From Pogostemon cablin (taxonomy: Eukaryota; Streptophyta; Magnoliopsida; Lamiales; Lamiaceae): 64,000 nt of DNA. The notes beneath the pieces are model-generated. The model had not been told where the DNA came from, did no database searches, and saw only the letters and a list, made by a program, of their open reading frames with translations. A program made the position numbers and the translations under genes. Below are positions 55,691 through 64,000 of the stretch, in pieces. Numbering within the stretch: position 1 is the first letter of the stretch; each line of letters begins with the position of its first letter. The stretch is from positions 28,129,777 through 28,193,776 of the forward strand of contig CM042965.1 in assembly GCA_023678885.1 (NCBI GenBank). Reading direction: 5' to 3'.

Positions 55691-56953
55691 AACACTTACC
55701 TATATGCAGACCTGTATCTAAATTATTCATGGCTTGAATAACATATATTTATTGTGAAGAGAATAATCGGTTGATGGATCTTCAACTTGGTATGTTCTTA
55801 AACATTTTTATTTCACCGCTCTTTATGTGTTTGACTTCTTTTACTCTTACTAAATATTAAATTTTTATTTTCTTAATAATGCTGCTGAAGGCTTTATAGT
55901 TCTTCATGAACTCAATTGCATTCTTTTATCTAACCCTGTAAAAAAACAAGAAAGAAAAAAATATCCTTACTTAAAATCCCATGTAACCAACAAAGTTGTA
56001 CTCTCGTCCTTGAGTTCTTCGTAAACTGGTGTTGGGTTTAATGTAGAAAGAACTTGAAAAGATTATAAACCTTAGAAGAATCATGGAAGAAGGTATCAAG
56101 TTATTGTTGTTTAATTTTCTTCCTTTAATTTTGTGGGGCTATGATATTTATTTGGATCATGATTGACAGTGGCTTTTATATGAGTTTTTACTTTTGGTTA
56201 GCTTGGTTGTGATGTCATTTTCTTTCCCTGCAGATAATAGCACAATTCTTGGTTTAATTCCAAAATTCTAATTTACATTTTCTTGGGCTTGCCTTTAATT
56301 CTGCATTTTGAATTGATACTAAGATACATAATGAGTGATCATTTTTTCAGTCTTCATGGTTCTTTTATGGGGAAAGAATCTACTCATGTCTTCATCCTTT
56401 ATTTCATGCGTTGTGCATTGTGACACATAGGTTATATTGGTCTAGAAGACCTGGTTATAGTTTTACCCATCTTTCATTGAATAATGTTTGTTTAGTTGCT
56501 CAGACAAATAAAAAAATTGTTATAGTTATCTATGCTTGGGAAAAAGCCACAAATTTAGTACAGAAAATGATATTGGATATTTGTTAAATTTGCATCTGAT
56601 TAACATATCTTTGGTAATGTTGTCATGGATCATCATAGTTATTAAAATGTTGAAGTTGCCTTGCTTCCTGCAAATGTGGCATTGCATAAAGGAATAAGTA
56701 CTTAAGAACCATAGAATTTTAACACTAGAAGATAGTCGAGCTATAGTTTTAAAGGATTTATTTATGTAGTTATTTATTATTTGCTGTAAATGAAAACATA
56801 ATATATCCATAATTTTTGTTTGAGGTAACGCTATTTAATAAAATGAATTATCCATGTTTTGCTGTTGTTGTATATATGTAGGCATGTATGTCAGTTCATA
56901 TTTGTTTAGTTAGTTTTGTTATATTGTAAAAATTATATATGCTTTTTACAAAA

Positions 56954-56990
<37 letters not shown>

Positions 56991-57163
56991 TATTTATCAT
57001 TCATAATGAACATTCTAAGGATAAAATAAATAATATTAAAAAAAAAATATACAGTTATATACACAGTATCAAATTTTAGTATATTAGCAAAAATTTATCA
57101 TCAAACGACTTTATAAATTAATCCTATAATTTTTTTCATCTTTAAATTATAGATATTACAGTA

Positions 57164-57213
<50 letters not shown>

Positions 57214-57217
57214 AAAC
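55691..57217. other. Helitron 3' part, no gene, two (TA) tracts
   Basis: AT-rich. Alternating TA/ATA tracts at about 56948-56995 and 57170-57210. No coding signal on either strand. Confidence 0.5.
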
Positions 57218-57252
57218 GCAATCCCGTGCAGCGCACGGGTAAGAAAACTAGT
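57218..57252 (+). mobile_element. Helitron 3' terminus
   Basis: CCCGTGC-AGC-GCACGGG forms a 7-bp hairpin, followed 9 bases later by CTAGT at 57248-57252 and host T. This is the canonical Helitron 3' end (short GC-rich hairpin plus CTRRT) with the expected A/T insertion site. Confidence 0.93.
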
Positions 57253-57749
57253 TCAGATAATATTTTTAAATTAATGTATTCGAATTAAGCAATGGATTCG
57301 AATAAGAATTAATTTTTTAGTATCAACTTGATTTAATACACATTATTAGCCGAATTGCATACTAAAAAAATCGAATGAAGAGTTTTTGTTCAATTCATTT
57401 ATTCATACATTAAAAACAAATATTTTTCTAAAGATAGGGGCTGAAGAAGTAAAATTTGGTTGCAACTGTCAATTTCAAGTTTATGGTAAGTTTTCCCTTC
57501 ATCACATTTGCATTAATAGTAAATTAGTCTTTACCGATCAACGTATTTCATGTTAAAAAATATTCCATATGTTCTGAGATAATGTTTACATTTGTTTTTT
57601 GCCCATAAATTAAGAGATATAATATTTTAAGTGAGAAAAATAATATTTAATGTGAAGTGGATAGTTGTATTTGTGTTGTGTGTGGGCCCTACATAGAATA
57701 ATTAATTATTTTATGTGGGCCCAACTTGACAAAAAAGGAAATATAAATC

Positions 57750-59473
57750 TGATACACCCAAATCTGTAGTGTATCTCCATAACGAAACAATGAAGAAGAA
57801 GATTGAGAGAGTAGCGAGAGTGAGAAAGAGGAGAGAAAGAGAAAAGAAATTGATGATATCACTAAGAAAGATGCAGAGTATATCTTATTTCCAATGTCCA
57901 AAAATTTATCCCTAAACATGTATTTAAATAACTCCAATATAAATATGGAAAAGTGTATAAAATAGGTAAGAAGATCAAATTAAATAATTAAAGATGTTGT
58001 CGTATCATTCTCCGGCTTGAGAAACCACCTTGTCCTCAAGGTGGATCAAATTTGAACTAATGTAAATAGATCCTGGTGTTTCCAATTCTTGTGTCTCATC
58101 TTGGTCTCTATCATCATTCTCTTCTTTAATTTCATTGGATCCCATAAGCAGTAAGAATCGACTTAGACAATGATGATTCACTGACCACTTTTGGTCACAA
58201 TTAATCAATTATAGCAAAGTCCTTTTTCACGCTTCACCTTAATCTCTTCAGCCGACAAAGGTTGTATGGGTAGATTGGAGCTTTCTATAAGCTGTTTTGG
58301 CCCAAGTAAGTTTCCTATTGTAACAGTGCTTACACTTGGTTGGGTTATTTTTGCCGTAGTATTAGATTTTGGCTTAGGGGTTGGTTCCCAACATTGGCAT
58401 CTAACTCTTCTTGCCAACGAAAAGAGAATCGTGAGTCGGAGTGAGAGTTGTCGATCCAAGCTTTGAATACCCTTGCAAGAGCAAATATTTTCGCCAAAGA
58501 CATCGGTCGGGCAATAATCATCTCATGCTGAATTACCTATTCCAAACCAGCCACAAACATTGAGATTAAAAGAGGTTCATAAATACCTGTCACCTTATTC
58601 ATTAATCTCTCAAACTCAGACTGATAGTCGGCTACCGTAGCCCTTTAAGTTATAACTTTGACAACTTTCCTTGGTAATCTTCGAATTGTGATGGGCCAAA
58701 GTGAAGCTTCACTTTCTCAAGAAAATCGAGTTAACCTGTAAAAAGATTATTAGTTTTCATATTTAGAGGCTTTTCCTTCTAACGTAAAGGCGACGATACA
58801 CAGACGTTGATCTTCAGGGGTTCCATGAAAATCAAAATATTCTTGTATGCGAAATATCTACCCATGTGGGTCATTCCATCAAATTTCGATAGATCTAATT
58901 TCATGGTATTAAACTTGGGGGCTTCACCAAACGTTTCCACATGTTGGGCTATATTAAGCGGCTTAATAGGCAATGGTCCTAAAACCCCTGCAGACGAACT
59001 TGAGGCTCCCTGATTTTGCATGGTTCAAATAACAGACTTGATCTCTTCCATCATATTTAAAAATTGTTGTTGTGATTGGTTATGGATGATGGTCTGTCTG
59101 TCAAATTGCTCTTGCATTTGCTAAAAGCTATTTCCCACACTTGCTTTTCTATTTGCTCAGCCATGTTGAGATCTCTCAACTAGAGCACCAATGATACGCC
59201 CAAATCTATAGTGTATCGAAAAGCACTCTTCAAGTGAGCAGAAACTCCATTACTAAATAGTGAAGAAAAAGATTGAGTAGCGAGAGAGAGAAAGAAGAGA
59301 GGAAGAGAAAAGTGATCGATGATAGAATTGAGAAAGATGCAGAGTATATCTTATTTCCAATGTCCCAAAATTTATCCCTAAATATATATTTAAATAAATC
59401 TAATTTAAATATGGAAACGTAAATAAAATAAGTAAGAAGATCAAATTAAATAATTAAAGATGCGGTCGTATCA
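57750..59473 (-). mobile_element. Small Gypsy deletion derivative (1.7 kb) with two LTRs
   Basis: LTRs 57750-58007 and 59192-59473 start TGATAC and end GTATCA on both sides. On the minus strand the order is 5' LTR (59473), then TTGGTGCTCTAGTTGAGAG directly after it as a candidate priming site, a gag relic, HLEDKVVSQAGE-like sequence typical of the very end of Gypsy pol, and the 3' LTR. Nearly all of pol is missing, so this is a deletion derivative. Flanks AAATC and AAATA agree at four of five bases, a probable target duplication. Confidence 0.82.
58205..59163 (-). pseudogene. Gypsy gag relic
   Basis: Read on the minus strand from ATG at 59163 (MAEQIEKQVWEI): PPKFNTMKLDLSKFDGMTH-like block (APKFNTMKLDLSKFDG), then, with shifts, LHFGPSQFEDYQGKLSKL, YGSRLSVEFERLMNKVTGIY and EPLLISMFVAGLE (about 58700-58530), and finally AEEIKVKREKGLCYN followed, in another frame, by CDEKWSVNHHC, a zinc knuckle of the CX2CX4HX4C type with altered spacing. 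Stops and frameshifts are many. The knuckle and KLDLSKFDG are characteristic of plant Gypsy gag. Non-functional. Confidence 0.75.
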
Positions 59474-60442
59474 AAATATATTTATCAAAATGGAAAATGT
59501 AAACCTTAACGCTGGACGGAGAGAGTATTTATCAACAAATAATTTTTTACATTTATAAATATATTTCATTTCAATCCTTACATTTGCATTTTGGTTGACT
59601 AGCATTTTAATATATTGTGGTTTGAGAGATATAATATTTTCATTTTAATTTAGAATGGGTAGTTGTTAGGGATTGATGGCAGTGGACAGGATATGCGCTT
59701 TATATTTTTTTACTTTTATAGATGATCTCTCAAGAAAGACTTGGATCTACATATTGAAGATGAACGATCAAGTACTCGATGTATTCAAACATTTACATTC
59801 TTTAGTTGTGAGGCAAATCGAGAAGAAGTTGAAATACTTCAGATCAGATAATATAGGGGAATACATTGGTCCTTTTGATAAGTATTGTAGGGAGCACGAT
59901 ATTCGACATCAAAAGACTCCTCAGTTGAATGGGCTTGCAGAAAGGATGAACAGAATATTGGTCGAGAGAGTAAGATGTCTACTATCAGAAGTCGGATTGT
60001 CTACATCATTTTGGGGTGAGGCTCTGAGTAATGTTGTACATGTCTTAAATCTTAATCCATGTGTTCCTTTAGACTTTGATGTTCCAGATAGAGTTTGGTT
60101 GGGAAAGGATGTTTCCTTTAATCATTTGCGGGTCTTTGGATGCAAAGCATTTGTGCATATTCCCAAAGATGAAAGGTCTAAGTTGAATATGAAGACTGGA
60201 CAGTGTGTGTTTCTTGGTTATGGCCAAGATGAGTTCAGTTACAGACTTTATGACCCCATGGAGAAGAAGCTTTTCAGAAGTCGAGATGATGTATTTGTTG
60301 AGGATCAAGTCATAAGAGATATTGAAAAGATGGATAATTCAATTTCTACACCTAATGAAGACTTGATTGACTTGAAAATTGTTCCTCATGGTCAAGGTCA
60401 AGTAGAAGGTAAAGAGGAGAATAAGGACATCCAATAACATAA

Positions 60443-60702
60443 TATTGTCCGCTTTGGGCCACCCACTGGCCAGCACGGGTTTTACCACTTTGGGCTCACT
60501 CCCAAAAGGCATCATTCTAGGGAGAGTCAATCTCTCATTTATAAACCCATCACCATTCCCACTTCTAACTGATGTGGGACTTTGGTTGACACCCAACCAA
60601 CATTTTCCCTCAAACAAAGTCCCGCGGCTAGACCATCACAGTTTGAGGCGAGAACATCCCACCAACCGTGCCAGTTAAGTCTGGGGCCTGGCTCTGATAC
60701 CA
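60443..60702 (-). mobile_element. TRIM-like 3' half with primer-binding site
   Basis: On the minus strand: TGGTATCAGAGC (60702-60691), about 85 bp of internal sequence (ACTTAACTGGCACGG, GTTCTCGCCTCAAACTG), a GAGGGAAAA stretch, then TGTTGGTTGGGTGTC from 60605, and a 160-bp LTR-like unit with CCCACATCAGTTAGAAGTG and GCCCAAAGTGGTAAAACCCG, ending near 60443 with GCGGACA. This is the PBS-internal-PPT-LTR order of plant TRIMs. The 5' LTR expected on the other side of the PBS is replaced by the LTR at 60705-61921. Target duplications were not found. Confidence 0.6.
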
Positions 60703-60704
60703 CT

Positions 60705-61921
60705 TGATGGTGATCAGATCTTATGGTCTACGTAATCCATTCGGGTTCCATGCACATCTAACGCAGCGGAATTAACAGAAAGATTACCTTTCACCAAAGA
60801 CAGACGGAGAAGTCAGAACAGCTGCAGAAACTACCTCTTGATCTTTAGCTATTTCCTATACCTTGTTCAGGCATCGTGTGGCCGAAGATCCTCTAGGCAA
60901 TCCCAATCCACAGTCTACCTCATATTTCTCATGTTCTCTCTTATCCGATAAGAAATCTAATTTCTCATCTTAAGAATGTATTTAGGCGTGAATTCATAAT
61001 AAATGGGATTGTTGGGATGGCTTATTTATAGGCTACAGCAGGAACCAGGAGAAAAAATTAGGGTTGGGCTTCCCATTGGGTTTAAGCATCCAAGTTTAGC
61101 CCAAAACTTATACTTAAGTCCAATAATAATAAATCAGTCCACTAAAGAATTATTATTGCACTCTAATCCCAAATTACGTTATGGGCTCCTTTTTATGAGC
61201 CTGTTTAACTCCCTGCGTTTAAGATATACAATGCCCATTAATTAAATGAGTTACTGACAATTCAATTAATTAATCTCTTATCCAAGAGTAGTACCACTCA
61301 AACTTATTATCATGCCGGATCAAATCCACCTGCAGGATTTACATGATAATCTCTATGAGCTCCTCAAAGGGACATCATCAACCTAATTTATTAGGACACG
61401 GATTCCTTCAATAGTCAACAGCATACCATAAGGACAGTATTATTTCCCAACTCACCGAGCATATTTGATTTATAATTAAATCTCACCCCATTGATGAATA
61501 AAAGGAATAAATACTGAATTACGTGTCGAGGTTAATGTATAGGGATTAAGAGTAAGAACATCCATAATAACTGAGGTCTAGTTCTCTTTTATAGTCAGTA
61601 TAAATCGAACAACCTCACGCGGTCCTCTCAATATACACAAGGTAAATAATTATAATTTTATAGTCAAGACAAACTAATACCAAATCATACTATAACCATC
61701 CCGATAGATTGTCAACTTCTATCTTAGTAGTGAACATTTGCGTATACTTTATAAGGAGCTGATAATATGATCTTCTGTGCGACGCCACACACCATATTAT
61801 CTACAATATAATTAAGTGGGCTATTGCATCAACATGCAATCATTTGATCAATGATTCTCATTTCAAATATTGTTATAACATTGTTCATACTAAAGCTAAG
61901 CTTTTAGTATACAATCCAACA
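60705..61921 (-). mobile_element. LTR, TGTTGG family, copy 4
   Basis: On the minus strand TGTTGGATTGTATAC at 61921 to CACCATCA at 60705, next to a PBS. It matches copies 1-3 over most of its length, but its 3' end differs from theirs (CCATCA instead of CCAACA). It sits in the Copia relic. Confidence 0.85.
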
Positions 61922-62720
61922 GAACACACCGATCAGCCGCAACAACATGATATTCCGAAACATGAGGTTTAAGAACTATCTAGAAGAACCAACAAAGCTT
62001 ATGTACCTCCTGATTAGTTTGTGCTCCTCACCGACGGGGGAGAGCATGAATGCTATGAAGAAGCAATTCATGGAGAACACAAAAACGAATGGTTAGAAGG
62101 AATGCGAGATGAGATGAAGTCCTTGCATGAAAATGACACATTTAATCTGGTAAAACTACCTAAAGGGAAACATGATTTGAAGAATAAGTGGGTGTATAGG
62201 ATAAAATAAGACAAACACACAGTAAAGTCATGATTCAAAGCTAGATTGGTTGTCAAAGGTTTCAGCTAGAAAATGGGAGTTAATTTTGAAAAAAAATCTC
62301 TTCGGTTGTTAAAATATCTTCCATCTGTTTTGTGCTTGGTTTAGCAGCTAGCCTTGACTTAGAGATTGAGCAGAGGGATGTCAAAATCTATTTTCTTCAT
62401 GGTGAGCTTGATAAAGAGATATACATGGTGCAACTTGAAGGTTTCAAGGTGAAAGGAAAAGAAGACCATGTGTGCAAACCGAAGAAAAGTCTCTACGGTT
62501 TGAAGCAAACACTAATGAGAGTGATAATTCACGTATTTTGAGCATCGATTTATGTGGAAATTGAGTACGATTTGGTTTACTATTAAGATAAATCGAGATA
62601 TTTATGAAAAATCCACGAGTCAGATGCTACTAAGGCTATTTGAGCATATTTGTACAGAAAAACAAGTCTTAAGTGCTCGGAATAGGAAAACACGATTTTC
62701 GAGGCAATTTCTGAGGCTTT

Positions 62721-62969
62721 CTCGACCTGAAGATGCGGTTCGACCAGGTTCAGATTGGTCGAACAAAGGAGATAAGTTGAACAGAGGAACTTTCAAGCGT
62801 ACAGTGTGGTCGTTCGACCAACATGTTCTGCTCGACCAAGTGAAGTCAAGTCGGACACAGAGGCCAAGTCGAATGGTGAGCGTGGAAATGGGTTTCATCT
62901 TACAGACATGTTGTTCGACCAGCATTCGACCAAGAGGTCGCATTCGACCAATTCTATTCTGGTCGAACG
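62721..62969. repeat. TTCGACCA/TGGTCGAA word array in the second Athila-type LTR
   Basis: TTCGACC-type words start near 62721, 62737, 62812, 62831, 62912, 62924 and 62942, and TGGTCGAA-type words near 62756, 62867, 62936 and 62960. Pairs such as 62942/62960 form hairpins of 8 bp. Spacing is less regular than in the full-length element. It begins 205 bp into the LTR and ends about 105 bp before the TATA box. Confidence 0.8.
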
Positions 62970-63074
62970 GCGATGTATCAGCTCTGAAAAGTCAGGGTTT
63001 TCACCTCCAGTGCATGCATGTGCATGTTTTTGACAAAAAAAGCCCAGTACAGGTCCATGAGGATAAGTAAGAAG

Positions 63075-63081
63075 TATAAAA
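63075..63081 (+). promoter_or_regulatory. TATA box of the second Athila-type LTR
   Basis: TATAAAAAGG at the same relative position as in the full-length element's LTR, downstream of the word array. Confidence 0.6.
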
Positions 63082-64000
63082 AGGGGTGCCGATCATACCA
63101 AAAAGAGAGTTAGATTCCACATTCATCCTACACCACATCCAAACCCTAACTCCATCCGTAGGAGCGGTAGAGAGAGATTCGTGTAGCAAATCAAGTGAGA
63201 ACCAAGTAAAGATTCAAGACAGAGCGAGAAGCTACGACACACACATCTAAGGTTTACTTCGCAACTTAATCTATCTTGTAATTTTCAAGACTATGGGTAA
63301 GATCTATCCAATTATCATTAACATTCTTCAAATCGTTATGGGCTAGAACCACTTTGATAGTTCTAGGGTTATGAAGGTTTTTATCTAGTTAATTATACTT
63401 CCGTGTGTATACTCCATACAACACTACTTGTGGATTTATTTTATATAAGACTATGCTTTATTAATTCATACTTAGAGTTGTTTTGTGCATCATTAACTGT
63501 TATGTAGAGTCTGAATACATATCTTGGTTATTGATTGAGTGCGTTTACTGCTGAGCAGAATTTCATGTTATGATTCTAAGTGAGGGGATCGGAAGCTTCA
63601 TTAGAACTATCTTATATAATTACTTATTAATTGAATTGGATTCGGATTAGTAAGTAGGATAAAAAGGATAATTATATAGTACCTATAAAGAGAGATCATA
63701 TCGGGTTAGAGTACTAAGTGCACGGGAAATAATTAATACTGATAGTACCTAGAAAGGGGGGTGTAATTATAGCTCTTGCTCCAAAGTAATTCACACATGT
63801 TACATGCTTGTCTGCTTGTGTCTATAGAGTAGATTTGCATGGTTTAGTGATGCATCCATATTTCGCAAGGCAGAGTCAGACATTGACATACGGAAGGGAG
63901 ATAACTTAGTGAAACTGGATGGCTCGAAGAGCTACCTATCTTCTCACTTGAGCAACTCTCGTTTATTCTCTACTGTTATTTCTTTTAATTGCTATTTTAA

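Larger units (their letters stand above)
25390..57252 (+). mobile_element. Probable Helitron carrying B3-domain segments, heavily nested
   Basis: The right end is a textbook Helitron 3' terminus (57218-57252: hairpin then CTAGT, next base T). A helicase of Helitron type on the same strand lies upstream (52886-55690). A candidate 5' end is A|TCTTTATATATACTAATT at 25389/25390, which has the TC start and A/T-rich form expected, but this is the weakest link and other starts are possible. Without the nested Athila (15.6 kb), solo LTR (1.6 kb) and MITEs the unit would be about 14 kb, a size seen for plant Helitrons. All B3-domain segments are on the plus strand within it. No Rep/HUH endonuclease motif is recognisable, so it would be non-autonomous. 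Alternative: a B3 gene cluster into which a shorter Helitron fragment inserted. Confidence 0.42.
57563..59525. mobile_element. Stowaway MITE split by a retrotransposon
   Basis: The left part (57563-57749) starts TTCCATATGTTCTGAGATAA after TA. The right part (59474-59525) ends CTGGACGGAGAGAG before TA. The inverted ends are diverged. ATGTTTACATTTG on the left is answered by AAAATGTAAACC on the right, showing that the two halves once formed one MITE. The 310 bp before it (57253-57562) are AT-rich with nothing recognisable. Confidence 0.7.
59655..62515 (+). pseudogene. Copia pol relic (integrase and RT), twice interrupted
   Basis: 59673-60437 is a Copia integrase: FTFIDDLSRKTWIYILKMND, KLKYFRSDNIGEYIG, a truncated H..KT-P block with QLNGLAERMNR (the catalytic D..D..E residues FIDD, SDN and AER remain), then VWLGKDVSFNHLRVFGCKAF and CVFLGYGQDEFSYRLYDP. 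A stop at 60437 coincides with the start of the TRIM/LTR insertion (60443-61921). From about 61960 the RT region continues: LLTDGGEHECYEEAIHGEHK, HDLKNKWVYRIK, stops, then AASLDLEIEQRDVKIYFLHG (the YXDD-upstream block) and KKSLYGLKQT. At 62516 a second LTR cuts it. The clade looks Tork/Tnt1-like. RNase H and the YXDD box are outside or lost. Confidence 0.82.
62516..64000 (+). mobile_element. Second Athila-type LTR (partial, runs off the window)
   Basis: Starts TGAGAGTGATAATTCACG, comparable with the start of the LTR at 30303. From about 63280 it is closely similar to 31120 onward (for example GTTCTAGGGTTATGAAGG and TTAGAGTACTAAGTGCACGG). U3 has a TTCGACCA/TGGTCGAA word array (62721-62969) and a TATA box at about 63075. 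Inserted into Copia RT sequence (KQT|). The 3' end and target duplication lie outside the window. The subfamily is diverged from the full-length element. Confidence 0.85.

Overview
This is a repeat-dominated plant nuclear window with no intact protein-coding gene that I can defend. The plant assignment rests on Copia, Athila and TRIM LTR elements with plant primer-binding sites, Stowaway and Mutator MITEs, a Helitron helicase, DUF1985/plant-mobile-domain/OTU relics, TTTAGGG telomere-like repeats, and a coiled-coil NLR of the R1/late-blight type. That NLR type and the overall character suggest an asterid, perhaps Lamiales (inference only).

Layout. 0-2.2 kb: left part of a minus-strand Copia-type retrotransposon (GC-rich leader, PBS, 5' LTR) inserted into the 3' end of a decayed DUF1985 gene (2.2-4.0 kb). 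4-9.7 kb: a 21-bp array, CACTA-like ends, a second copy of the same LTR, and a degenerate GACATGTC array. 9.8-12.5 kb: a plant-mobile-domain pseudogene whose first intron holds an exact 34-bp hairpin array, tail to tail with an OTU-protease relic. 12.8-20.8 kb: Stowaway ends, a telomere-like minisatellite, AT-rich repeats, a foldback-type element, a 5'-truncated LINE with a 13-bp target duplication, and a foldback MITE. 21.0-24.8 kb: an NLR pseudogene on the minus strand.

25.4-57.25 kb: a probable Helitron. Its 3' end is clear, its 5' end is a candidate. It carries several B3-domain segments, one of them read in the same frame as a Pif1-type Helitron helicase. It is split by a full-length 15.6-kb Athila element (30303-45923, TSD GTTTC), a 1.56-kb solo LTR (TSD ACTTA) and two MITEs. 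The Athila itself contains a 1.39-kb solo LTR (TSD CTTGC) inside its protease-RT region. 57.5-64 kb: a Stowaway MITE split by a small Gypsy deletion derivative, then a Copia pol relic broken by an LTR/TRIM composite and by a second Athila-type LTR that runs off the window.

The most striking signal is in the Athila element. A four-word cassette (GGTTCGACC twice, then its reverse complement GGTCGAACC twice) recurs about twenty times with nearly fixed spacing (offsets 0/20/38/49), while the DNA between the words varies. It occupies the U3 part of both LTRs upstream of the TATA box, a translated linker between gag and protease (where unit lengths are almost all multiples of three), and the spacer 3' of pol. 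Two other LTRs in the window carry their own palindromic word arrays at the same place, about 200 bp into the LTR and upstream of TATA. I know of no description of this, but I could not search for one.
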